DNA from: Syntrophaceae bacterium
GTDB lineage: Bacteria > Desulfobacterota > Syntrophia > Syntrophales > Smithellaceae
DNA length: 37,149 nucleotides
Reading direction: 5' to 3'
NCBI GenBank assembly: GCA_016927935.1
Contig: JAFGLS010000204.1
Coordinates: forward strand, 1 to 37,149
Made by a program: the position numbers and the translations under genes. This document shows, piece by piece, positions 7,278 through 15,005 of the stretch (its first letter is position 1; every line of letters begins with the position of its first letter). The notes beneath the pieces are model-generated. The model was given only the letters and a program-made list of their open reading frames with translations, was not told the origin of the DNA and searched no databases.

Positions 7278-8642
7278 ATGTCAAAAATACCGCAAAAACT
7301 GGAAAGAAAAAAATCAGAAGTTTATAAAGATGCGCCTATCGCCAAGTTTGGCGAAAGAAAGCCGGATTTTTCCACGATGGGCAGAAAAATAAAAAATCAG
7401 TATAAAAAATTCCGGGAAGTGGTTTGTGTGGAAGCCTGCCGGACACCATACGGCCGTTCGGGTGGTGCGCTGAAAGATTTTTCCGCGATGGAACTGGGAG
7501 CACTGGCGATTAAAGAAGTTATCCGCCGTACCGCGGGCAGGGTGAAGCCGGAGGATGTTGATTATATTTTTATGGGACAGGTTGTTCCCGCAGGCTGTGG
7601 TCAGATTCCCGGTCGTCAGGCAGCTATTCTGGCGGGAGTGCCGGATTATGTCCCTTCCATTACCATCAATAAAGTCTGTTCATCCGGCATTAAGACAGTA
7701 GATCTGGCATTGCAGATGATTTTGCTTGGACGCGCCGAAATATGCATTGCCGGTGGCCAGGAAAGTATGAGCAACTGTCCGTTTGTTCTGCCGGATATGC
7801 GTTGGGGCACAAAAATGGCTCTGCCCAGTGGCCGCGTTGTGGATTCAATGGTTTATGACGGTTTGTGGGATGCATTTTATAACCGCCACATGGCGATTCA
7901 CGGTTCGGAAGTTGCTGATGAGTTTGGTTTCAGCAAGGAAGAACAGGATGAATGGGCGCTGAATTCTCAGATGAACGCCGTTAAAGCGATGAATGAAGGA
8001 AAACTTGATAACGAGATTTTTCCTGTAGAAGTTAAACAGGGCAAAAAGATTATCATTATGGACAAGGATGAAGGACCGCGGCCGGATACTACACTTGAAG
8101 GATTGGCAAAACTTCCGCCTGTCTTTGGTCATGTCAGTACCGTTACCGGCAAACCGGGAAGCGTAACAGCCGGAAACGCACCCGGTGTCAATGACGGCGG
8201 TGATGTTTGTCTGATCATGAGCCGCGAAAAAGCCGATGAACTGGGACTGAAGCCGATTTTTACGATTATTGACTACGCCGAAGTGTCGCAGCCCACTAAA
8301 GACATTGCGACAGTACCGGGGCTGGCCATCAAAAAAGTTCTGGAGCAAAACGATATGACACTCAATCAGATGGAACTGATTGAAGTCAATGAAGCTTTTG
8401 CCGCGGTAGCGCTGGTGAGCTGTCGCTCGATTCTGGGAATGTCCAAGGAGGAGATGTTTAAAAAGGTTAATGTCAACGGCAGCGCGGTCGCTTACGGCCA
8501 TCCCATCGGAGCGACTGGCGCGCGGATTTTGATGACGCTGGGGTATGAACTGAAACGCCGCGGCGGCGGCTGGGGAGTTTGCGGCATTTGCTCCGGACAT
8601 GCGCAGGGAGACGCGATGTTGATCAGGGTAGATAAAAGTTAA
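7278..8642 (+). CDS. Acetyl-CoA C-acetyltransferase (thiolase family)
   Basis: Thiolase of 454 residues, catalysing condensation or thiolytic cleavage between acetyl-CoA and an acyl- or acetoacetyl-CoA. The nucleophile is C134 in NKVCSSG. NEAFAAV starts at N371, H408 lies in GHPIGATGAR, and the second catalytic Cys is C438. Two features are unusual. The first 45 residues are a basic, hydrophilic extension before the normal thiolase start (REVVCVEACRTPYG). The C-terminal motif reads CSGHAQG where most thiolases have CIGGGQG or similar. GGGAGA at 7264-7269 is a good ribosome-binding site. It stands alone, 230 bases from its divergent neighbour, and could serve beta-oxidation of the products activated by PaaK or a separate acetoacetyl-CoA step. 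Confidence 0.93.
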   Translation: MSKIPQKLERKKSEVYKDAPIAKFGERKPDFSTMGRKIKNQYKKFREVVCVEACRTPYGRSGGALKDFSAMELGALAIKEVIRRTAGRVKPEDVDYIFMGQVVPAGCGQIPGRQAAILAGVPDYVPSITINKVCSSGIKTVDLALQMILLGRAEICIAGGQESMSNCPFVLPDMRWGTKMALPSGRVVDSMVYDGLWDAFYNRHMAIHGSEVADEFGFSKEEQDEWALNSQMNAVKAMNEGKLDNEIFPVEVKQGKKIIIMDKDEGPRPDTTLEGLAKLPPVFGHVSTVTGKPGSVTAGNAPGVNDGGDVCLIMSREKADELGLKPIFTIIDYAEVSQPTKDIATVPGLAIKKVLEQNDMTLNQMELIEVNEAFAAVALVSCRSILGMSKEEMFKKVNVNGSAVAYGHPIGATGARILMTLGYELKRRGGGWGVCGICSGHAQGDAMLIRVDKS

Positions 8643-8731
8643 TCTTGTCATTTCCGACCTGATCGTGAATCCAGTTCTTTTAAAAAGCTTTATTATCCCA
8701 AAATCCTTTTTGCTGACTGAAATCGTTTTGG

Positions 8732-8821
8732 ATAAATCTAAGGCTTGCTTCAGGCGATTACAAAACTCACCTTCGGCTCAAACATATGTAGTCGCTGATC
8801 TTCAGCTTCGCCAAGATTTAT
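8732..8821 (+). other. Long imperfect hairpin in the intergenic region after the thiolase gene
   Basis: ATAAATCT (8732-8739) pairs with AGATTTAT (8814-8821), and inside it GCGATTACA (8754-8762) pairs with TGTAGTCGC (8787-8795) with one G-T. No T-tract follows. It directly abuts the right copy of the structured repeat within the 417-base gap 8643-9059. I see no gene in the rest of that gap: short open frames there lack ribosome-binding sites and recognisable protein features. Confidence 0.5.
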
Positions 8822-8928
8822 ATGTGAGACTCCAATTGAGCAGGTGCACTGTGAAGAAATTGGTAAGTTGTAATGAGACCCAAACTTCAGAAGCTACGCG
8901 CGCTGAAGTTTGTTGGTCGAATTATCCA
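8816..8928 (-). repeat. Structured interspersed repeat, right copy (inverted)
   Basis: This is the inverted partner of 11-163. Hairpin 1 spans 8877-8918: GACC, CAAACTTCAG, a 12-base loop, CTGAAGTTTG, TT, GGTC. Hairpin 2 is closed by CCAATT (8832-8837) and AATTGG (8858-8863). Compared with the left copy, three stem pairs change on both sides: T-A to A-T in the outer stem, T-A to C-G in the long stem, and A-T to C-G in hairpin 2. The apex of hairpin 2 is shorter here (20 versus 56 bases). Confidence 0.8.
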
Positions 8929-9059
8929 TTAGTTAGTCTTTAACTATTGGAAACTATCCCCCAAAGCGAAAGGTATGAAAGCAGATTTATTAATTTCATA
9001 CCCGTGATTCGCCAAGAGCCAAAACGTTTCTGGCATAGTCGCTTTTTATATGCTCCCGT

Positions 9060-9362
9060 TCAATTAGGTATTTTCATCAATCTTTCACTACGCCAGATGC
9101 GGACGATTTTTATTTTATTTTTGTCGAGGCGGTAAACAATCCGGAATGGCGCAAATATTATTTCCCGCAGGTTTTCGATGTTAAATTCCGGCACAATGCG
9201 TCCGCTTTCGGGGAAAGCAACGAGTCTTTCGACCTGAGAAATAATCTCACTGATTAATCTATCACCAACATCAGGTGTTTGTTGATCAATATACCAGGCG
9301 CGGATATCTTCCAGATCATTGAATGCCGATAAAGCAAAAGAAATGAATCTTTTCTTTGGCAT
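9060..9362 (-). CDS. Type II toxin, ParE/RelE superfamily
   Basis: Small basic protein of 100 residues with the ParE/RelE fold signature: an N-terminal strand with FALSAFNDLEDIRAWY, a central VERLVAFPESGRIVPEF, then LREIIFAPFRIVYRLDKNKIKIVRIWRSER. The FPESGR and YRI-type core followed by a terminal strand is typical of ParE-like toxins, which poison gyrase, while RelE relatives cleave mRNA on the ribosome. The motif set favours ParE, but the target cannot be decided from sequence. It starts two bases after the antitoxin stop, so the pair forms one operon with coupled translation. Confidence 0.88.
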   Translation of the reverse strand: MPKKRFISFALSAFNDLEDIRAWYIDQQTPDVGDRLISEIISQVERLVAFPESGRIVPEFNIENLREIIFAPFRIVYRLDKNKIKIVRIWRSERLMKIPN

Positions 9363-9364
9363 GA

Positions 9365-9643
9365 TTATTTACTCATTCCCAGCCGTTTTTTAACTTCAGC
9401 CAAACTTATTTCCCGGTCTTCTTCAATATCCATCAATCCTTGAACAACATCGCGCAGGAAGGCCTGCTCTTCAGCTTTTTCTTCATAATCTTTTACCGAT
9501 TCAACAACGGCAATACCTCTGCCTCGACTGGTTAGAAGAACCGGTCTGCGGGTTTTATCAACCTGGTTTAGAACTTTGCCCGGATTGATTTTTAGATCGG
9601 TAATTGGAATAATATCTTCCGAATATTTTATATTGGATCGCAT
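9365..9643 (-). CDS. Type II antitoxin, Phd/YefM family
   Basis: Antitoxin of 92 residues. An ideal AAGGAGG (complement of 9650-9656) lies six bases before the ATG at 9643, so longer upstream frames are not used. The N-terminal domain has the Phd/YefM pattern ITDLKINPGKVLNQVDKTRR followed by PVLLTSRGRGIAVVES, the DNA-binding and dimerising fold. The acidic C-terminus (YEEKAEEQAFLRDVVQGLMD) would wrap the toxin. It is expected to repress its own promoter, and an imperfect palindrome around the -10 region (9669-9702) is a likely operator. It neutralises the ParE-like product of the next gene. Confidence 0.9.
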   Translation of the reverse strand: MRSNIKYSEDIIPITDLKINPGKVLNQVDKTRRPVLLTSRGRGIAVVESVKDYEEKAEEQAFLRDVVQGLMDIEEDREISLAEVKKRLGMSK

Positions 9644-9677
9644 AAAAATCCTCCTTAAAGATCTATTAGCAGGTTTA

Positions 9678-9706
9678 AAGATAGCACTTGTTAAACGACC
9701 TGTCAA
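9678..9706 (-). promoter_or_regulatory. Promoter and likely operator of the toxin-antitoxin operon
   Basis: On the minus strand a perfect TTGACA (9701-9706) is 17 bases from TATCTT (9678-9683), about 35 bases upstream of the antitoxin start. The half-sites CAGGTTTAA and TTAAACGACCTG on the plus strand flank the -10 box as an imperfect inverted repeat, consistent with autoregulation by the antitoxin. Confidence 0.65.
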
Positions 9707-9781
9707 GTTAGATAAAAATAAGCTTACTTCGCTTTATTTTAATCTTTTTAATGCCTTAGTAATTTTATGCAGTATGTTATT

Positions 9782-11812
9782 TCATCGAAACGGCGACGAA
9801 TAAAGAATGTCCTGTCCGGACTGCGGAAGAATGGCAAAACGGTAATATTTTTCTTTCCCGCCTGAAAGTGGATTGTACCAACGGGTTTGATAAATTCCCG
9901 TCTCTCCCCGATTGATTATGTTATTGCAGATTACCGCGATATCGTATCCGCTGTCATCCACAGGCTGTTCTCTTTGCCGGGATTGCCTCCAGTTAATACC
10001 ATCGTCACTTTCTTCGATTTTTACAAGCATCTTTTTCCATGAGATTAAATTAGGCGGCAAATCCTTCCAGACAAACAACCAGTATGGTTCGTCATTAGTT
10101 TTCGCTGGAATAAATACCGGTTCGGCAATTGTTTTTCTTTCTGTTTTACTTGCAGCTTTACCGGCAATAAATTTTTTCACCCGCAGGTTATAAGACCATT
10201 TATCGGGAAAATTATTTTCCGCTTTTCCTTGCATCATTTCCATCGTCAATTTGCTTACTTGGCTGGCCAAAAAAGGTTGTGTTTGCGGGCCGTACAATGT
10301 ATGACCGCCCTCGTAACGCTGGATGCTGTATTCTTCCGGTGTTGTAGCATATCCGAAGTAACCGTTGGCACAGCTAATGACGGCAAATAATCGCAAATCA
10401 TTTTCACCTTCAGATGAAAGTTTATCCTCGCACTCTTTAGCTATTCTGTTTCCGGTTTCTTTTGTTGCTTCAAAGGGCAGGGGAATCAGCAAAACATCAT
10501 CAATCTGAATCGTCTGCAAAAGCATTTGATGGGGGAAATCTTTCCTGGGCAGGTAAAGGTATTGCAAGGGGCCGGCCAGAGTACGCTTGTGTCCCTGACA
10601 GGATTTTGTGAAAAACCATCGTGCAGAGCCCTGTCTGAGCCAGGGGATTTTGCTGATTATGGGAGATGGTCCGTCATCCGCTCCCGCAGCAAGCGATGAG
10701 CCTACAACCGGTTTTTCACAGAGACAGGTTTCGTTAATGCAGGGTTGGGAAAATGTATCTATTTCCCGGGCTGCAAAACGAATCATCACATCATTTTTAA
10801 GTTTGTCGTCCAGTGAGCGAAAAAGTTTCAGTGCTTTTTGACCGATGAATGTTCCTATCCGGCGTGCTTCCCGGAAGCCCTGTATCCTGTAATTAGGTGA
10901 GTTATCGCCATGCGTGCCGTTGAAAGCGGCGTGAATGGGTTCATCATGTGTTTTGTATCTGCTTTTTATGCCATGCTCTACCTCCCGTTCAATATAGGCA
11001 AAAACGTCGCCGTTATAGAGATTATTTTGAGCAGGAACAGCGGTTCCATGAATGGAAAAGCTCGAAAGTGCCGCCAGTGGTCGGTATTGCCCGTTATTAT
11101 CTAGTGTATCCACGCGAATTAAATACAGGTCAGGGTTGACGGCTTCATAAATATCCGGTGGTTTTTGAGCCGATATATTTTTATTGGCCAGGTATGATTC
11201 AATACTGCGGTTGCGGGTCATTTTACATATTTGAGTTTTTCCTGTGGCAATTTTTGCCGGCCTCTTTTCTCTAAAGGCGAGAATGACCGATTTAGCTATT
11301 TGTTTGGACAGGTAATCAAAATATTCGGGATCGAACCCTGACGCATTGGAGGCATTGTCATTGTAGAAATTATTTTCAAAAAAGTTACCCGGTCCCGAAT
11401 GGGTATGAGTTCCCGCAATCATTAAACCATCTATCCCAATGTCGGTTTCTTTAGCTATTAATTCAGCAATACGTTGATTAAGTAAAATAGAACCGGTTAA
11501 AAGATCGCATTGAACTAGAGCTACCGATTGCCCCGATGCAGGCTTTAAATATAAAATACGGGCGTAGAGTCTGGTGCGGAACCCTTTCCCATAATTTGCC
11601 CACATGGAATATCCGCCCATCGGCATACCGGGAGGTGGGGTTATGTCAGCTTTTGCTGCGCCGGCCAGCAAAATGTTATTTATCACGTCTTGTCGGGGTA
11701 TTTGTTTGCTGATTTCTATTTGAACATTATTGCTGAAAAACGCGCATCCCGTTAATATAAAGAGTAAAACGACTGCTAAAAAAAGTATTTTTCGTTTTCC
11801 TGCAATGTTCAT
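9782..11812 (-). CDS. Neutral/alkaline non-lysosomal ceramidase family lipoprotein
   Basis: Predicted lipoprotein of 676 residues. The start at 11812 follows GGAGA by seven bases. The N-terminus is a lipoprotein signal with lipobox LTGC. Family motifs are clear: AGTHTHSGPG (zinc ligands), NGTHGDNSPNYR, in which the Ser of GDNSPN corresponds to the nucleophile region of neutral ceramidases, and YATTPEEYSIQRYEGGHTLYGP. A C-terminal beta domain follows. The family hydrolyses the amide bond of ceramide, but many bacterial members are uncharacterised N-acyl amidases. Membrane anchoring places it in the periplasm or at the cell surface. It stands alone between the toxin-antitoxin operon and the divergent glycan cluster. 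The catalytic class is likely; the natural substrate is unknown. Confidence 0.87.
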   Translation of the reverse strand: MNIAGKRKILFLAVVLLFILTGCAFFSNNVQIEISKQIPRQDVINNILLAGAAKADITPPPGMPMGGYSMWANYGKGFRTRLYARILYLKPASGQSVALVQCDLLTGSILLNQRIAELIAKETDIGIDGLMIAGTHTHSGPGNFFENNFYNDNASNASGFDPEYFDYLSKQIAKSVILAFREKRPAKIATGKTQICKMTRNRSIESYLANKNISAQKPPDIYEAVNPDLYLIRVDTLDNNGQYRPLAALSSFSIHGTAVPAQNNLYNGDVFAYIEREVEHGIKSRYKTHDEPIHAAFNGTHGDNSPNYRIQGFREARRIGTFIGQKALKLFRSLDDKLKNDVMIRFAAREIDTFSQPCINETCLCEKPVVGSSLAAGADDGPSPIISKIPWLRQGSARWFFTKSCQGHKRTLAGPLQYLYLPRKDFPHQMLLQTIQIDDVLLIPLPFEATKETGNRIAKECEDKLSSEGENDLRLFAVISCANGYFGYATTPEEYSIQRYEGGHTLYGPQTQPFLASQVSKLTMEMMQGKAENNFPDKWSYNLRVKKFIAGKAASKTERKTIAEPVFIPAKTNDEPYWLFVWKDLPPNLISWKKMLVKIEESDDGINWRQSRQREQPVDDSGYDIAVICNNIINRGETGIYQTRWYNPLSGGKEKYYRFAILPQSGQDILYSSPFR

Positions 11813-11980
11813 ATGTAATCTCCGGAAAGTTGCTAATAAAATCATTTTAAATATAATCCCCTATCAATAAATTTGGACAGTTGTTATTTTTTAGCTTCAC
11901 TTAATTCCTGTCTGATAATAACAGAAATTTTGTTGAAATCAACGACCAGTTATGTAAAGGAGTTATTAATTGGGTAAGAT

Positions 11981-12814
11981 ATGATAATTCGGGAATACAA
12001 AAAAAATGGTGATGTTTTCGTTTTTGATGATAATGTGTGTGAAAATCATCCGGATTATCAAGCTAATGGTCTCGATGGTCATATTGAAAGTGAAAATAAT
12101 CATTTCTGGTTCATTGCCCGCAAGGAATTTCTGCTGAGCCGTTTTAAAAAACATATTGATAAACAAAGCAGGGGAATTGATATTGGTGCAGGTACTGGAA
12201 ATGTAACAGGATATTTGATGTCCAACGGTTATAAAAATATATGTGTTGGCGAGATGCATAGAAACGGTCTGGAATATGCCCGCCGTTACGGAATAAAGGA
12301 ATTATATCAATTTGATATACTAAAATTAACATTTGATGATGAATTTGATTTTGTGTGTTTGTTCGATTTACTGGAACATATAGAAGACGAAAATGTGGTT
12401 TTTCGTAATATTCGCGGAATGTTGCACAGGGAAAGCGGAGAAATAATTATAACCGTTCCTGCGCACCAGTGGTTGTGGAGTCTGTATGACAAAGTCACGC
12501 ACCATAAAAGGCGGTATACAAAAAAAGATTTGAGAGAAAAACTCAAGAAGAATAATTTTGATGTTATAGAAATGAAATATTTTTTTATGTTCATTACACC
12601 GCTTTTATTTATTCGCGCTATTTTTAAACCGGACAGAGGAGAAAATTATACAGGTTATAGGGCGGAAGATTCAGTAAAAAATCCCTTTATTAATAAAATC
12701 TTCCTCTGGCTTTGCCGGATGGAAAACAGATTGATTGATTTTATTCCCAACTTTTTCGGGGGAAGTTTATGCGTAATCGCGCGGGTGGTAAATAATGATA
12801 AAATATCTCCGTAA
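11981..12814 (+). CDS. Class I SAM-dependent methyltransferase
   Basis: Cytoplasmic methyltransferase of 277 residues. Motif I is GIDIGAGTGN near residues 65-74, followed by a Glu-ending strand (ICVGEMHRNGLEYA). FDFVCLFDLLEHIEDE is the post-I acidic region, and GEIIITVPAHQWLWSLYDKVTHHKRRY matches the Methyltransf_11/23 proteins common in polysaccharide clusters. The C-terminal part is hydrophobic and may associate with the membrane. No strong ribosome-binding site precedes the ATG. It is the first gene of the plus-strand glycan cluster, followed after 38 bases by a glycosyltransferase. Its acceptor is probably a sugar or lipid-linked intermediate, which is inferred from context only. Confidence 0.85.
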   Translation: MIIREYKKNGDVFVFDDNVCENHPDYQANGLDGHIESENNHFWFIARKEFLLSRFKKHIDKQSRGIDIGAGTGNVTGYLMSNGYKNICVGEMHRNGLEYARRYGIKELYQFDILKLTFDDEFDFVCLFDLLEHIEDENVVFRNIRGMLHRESGEIIITVPAHQWLWSLYDKVTHHKRRYTKKDLREKLKKNNFDVIEMKYFFMFITPLLFIRAIFKPDRGENYTGYRAEDSVKNPFINKIFLWLCRMENRLIDFIPNFFGGSLCVIARVVNNDKISP

Positions 12815-12852
12815 ACGTTTAAGTATAAAAATGTTGAAATTTGGGGACTGTT

Positions 12853-13812
12853 ATGCAAATGTCTGATTATATGAAAAAAAACAATAAAATATCGGTAGTA
12901 ATACCTTGCTATAATTGTGCCGACTTACTCGTTGAATTGCACAGGCGGTTAGTTCTTTGCCTGGCGCAGATAACTGAAGAGTTTGAAATTATTTTTGTAA
13001 ATGATGCCAGTCCGGAAAGAGACTGGCAGATTATTGAAGAATTGGCCGGTAAGGACAGCCGCGTCATTGGTATTAATCTGTCCCGTAATTTTGGTCAGCA
13101 TTACGCAATAACCGCCGGTCTGGATTATTGTAATGGTGATTGGATTGTGGTTATGGATGGCGATTTGCAGGATAAACCTGAAGAAATTAAAAAACTTTTT
13201 GAAAAAGCATCCAGCGGATATGAAATTGTAGTCGGAAAACGAGAGAACAGAAGAGATTCTCTCATTGTGAGAATGACATCTAAACTATTCTATATGGTTT
13301 TTAATTATCTGACAGGACAAAAATTTGATAATAAAGTGGCCAATTTTGGTATCTATTCCAAAAGAGTAATCGATAATGTTAGAAAACTTAAAGAAGCGGA
13401 TAGGTCGTTCGGTCTTCTTGTGAGTCTCGTGGGCTTCTCCAAACTGGAAATAGAGGTTGAACACGCCAACAGAACAAGCGGTAAATCTGCATATTCGTTT
13501 AAAAGCAGATTAAATCTGGCTTTTGATCATATATTGTCGCACTCCAATAAACCCCTTATTCTCTCCATTCAGGTTGGGTTTATAATATCCTCATTATCTT
13601 TACTTTATGCTTTTTGGCTCATTATAAGATATTTTATAAGTTCCCATGTTGCCGATGGATGGACAAGTCTTATGGTTTCCCTGTTCTTTTTGTCCGGGTT
13701 GATAATTGTCGTGGCAGGAATGGTGGGATTGTACGTTGGGAAAATATACAATGAAGTGAAAAACAGACCTCTCTATATAGTCAAAGAGATAACTAAAAAT
13801 AGTAAAGAATAG
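12853..13812 (+). CDS. Family 2 glycosyltransferase, DPM1/GtrB-like, membrane-anchored
   Basis: Glycosyltransferase of 319 residues. The ATG at 12853 is chosen because GGGGA at 12843-12847 precedes it; the in-frame TTG at 12841 has no such site. The GT-A domain shows ISVVIPCYN at the start, FVNDASPERD, and VVMDGDLQDKPEEI with the metal-binding acidic motif. Two C-terminal hydrophobic segments anchor it, as in GtrB and dolichyl-phosphate mannosyltransferase. Such enzymes transfer a sugar from a nucleotide donor to polyprenyl phosphate on the cytoplasmic face. The product would be a donor for GT-C-type enzymes, and three such candidate genes lie downstream. The exact sugar is unknown. Confidence 0.9.
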   Translation: MQMSDYMKKNNKISVVIPCYNCADLLVELHRRLVLCLAQITEEFEIIFVNDASPERDWQIIEELAGKDSRVIGINLSRNFGQHYAITAGLDYCNGDWIVVMDGDLQDKPEEIKKLFEKASSGYEIVVGKRENRRDSLIVRMTSKLFYMVFNYLTGQKFDNKVANFGIYSKRVIDNVRKLKEADRSFGLLVSLVGFSKLEIEVEHANRTSGKSAYSFKSRLNLAFDHILSHSNKPLILSIQVGFIISSLSLLYAFWLIIRYFISSHVADGWTSLMVSLFFLSGLIIVVAGMVGLYVGKIYNEVKNRPLYIVKEITKNSKE

Positions 13813-13851
13813 CCATTTAATTGTATCAACAAAAAGTGGGGAAAAAGAAAA

Positions 13852-14979
13852 ATGGCGCAAAAAATGGATATAATAAAAAAGTTATCTCAAGGTTTTGTTC
13901 TCGATAAAATAAAAGAAACAGATTGGACGAAAGGCTCAACGAATCCGCTGGTAGTGGAACTGGATGCTACTGAAGAATGTGATTTAGCGTGTCCCGGTTG
14001 TGTCAGTGAAGATATAATAGCCAATAAAGGTCGTTTTTCCAATGAACGACTGCTTTCACTTGGTGTTGAGCTTAAGGATGCCGGAGTAAAGGCTTTGATT
14101 TTAATCGGCGGTGGAGAGCCGTTAATGCACCCAGCTATTGGGGAATTTATAAAGTACCTCGGTGAAAATGACATTCATCTGGGTATTACCACAAATGGAA
14201 CATCAATAGATAAATATATGGATGTGATAGCCGAATTTTCCAGTTGGACGCGGATTTCTTTGGATGCGTCAACAGAAAAAACATTCAATAGATTAAGGCC
14301 GGCAAGAAACGGAGAATCCAAGTTTAATCATGTTATCAATAGTATGAAAAAGCTCGCCAAAATCAAAAAAGGCAAAATGGGGTTTTCTTTTCTGATTCGC
14401 ACCGAAGCCGACGGCTTTGGCATCAAAACTAATATACACGAAATATTTGATGCCGCTGTATTGGCCAGGGATATCGGATGTGATTATTTTGAAGTTAAAC
14501 CCAGTTACGTTTATGCCGGTGGAGTAGCTCATGCTCTGGTTGTTCATAGCAAAAAGCAAATGCAGGAAGCGAGAAGCGAAATAAACCGTTTGGATACTCT
14601 AATGGGTGATTCATTTAAAATAATGAAGGCGATTAATCTGGAAGAATCTCTAAGCGGAGCAAAAATTATTCAGACTAAAAATTACAGCAGATGTCCGGTA
14701 TCCGAATTGAGAACGCTTATATGTCCTTCGGGAGTTTTTATATGTCCTTACTGGCGGGGAAAAGATAAATTCCGCATAGGCGATGTCAATAATATGTCTT
14801 TTTCGGATATGTGGAATGGAAAACGCCGTCAAGAAGTTATGAAGTTTGTTAACCCGTCTAAAAAATGCACATTTCATTGTCTCAGGCATGAATCAAATAT
14901 TGAGATTTTAAGAATTATCAAAGATTTTAAAAATGGCAAAAATGTGGATGCAATAAATGAATATGATCGATTTATTTGA
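13852..14979 (+). CDS. Radical SAM/SPASM domain protein
   Basis: Radical-SAM enzyme of 375 residues. The Fe-S cluster motif CxxxCxxC is C43, C47 and C50 in EECDLACPGC. GGGEPLMHP and TTNGT are the usual SAM-binding strands. The C-terminal region carries Cys281, Cys291, Cys298, Cys339 and Cys343, in a SPASM or twitch-like auxiliary-cluster arrangement with the typical RIGDVNNMSFSDMWNG element. SPASM enzymes modify peptides, sugars or other small molecules by radical chemistry. Its place between glycosyltransferase, methyltransferase and aminotransferase genes suggests a sugar or glycolipid substrate, but a small peptide cannot be excluded. The reaction is unknown. Confidence 0.88.
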   Translation: MAQKMDIIKKLSQGFVLDKIKETDWTKGSTNPLVVELDATEECDLACPGCVSEDIIANKGRFSNERLLSLGVELKDAGVKALILIGGGEPLMHPAIGEFIKYLGENDIHLGITTNGTSIDKYMDVIAEFSSWTRISLDASTEKTFNRLRPARNGESKFNHVINSMKKLAKIKKGKMGFSFLIRTEADGFGIKTNIHEIFDAAVLARDIGCDYFEVKPSYVYAGGVAHALVVHSKKQMQEARSEINRLDTLMGDSFKIMKAINLEESLSGAKIIQTKNYSRCPVSELRTLICPSGVFICPYWRGKDKFRIGDVNNMSFSDMWNGKRRQEVMKFVNPSKKCTFHCLRHESNIEILRIIKDFKNGKNVDAINEYDRFI

Positions 14980-15005
14980 TATAATTTAAAATTATGTAAA
15001 TAATT

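Noticed and set aside
7845-8651. 268-codon minus-strand open frame
   Set aside because: It lies antisense inside the thiolase gene, is rich in His, Arg and Phe as antisense shadows usually are, and shows no domain.
8665-8943. 92-codon plus-strand open frame in the post-thiolase gap
   Set aside because: It runs across the hairpin and the structured repeat, has no ribosome-binding site and no recognisable protein feature.
12834-12850. Sequence GAAATTTGGGGACTG resembling part of the structured repeat
   Set aside because: Only about a dozen bases match, the hairpin partner is missing, and the G-run is explained as the ribosome-binding site of the glycosyltransferase gene.
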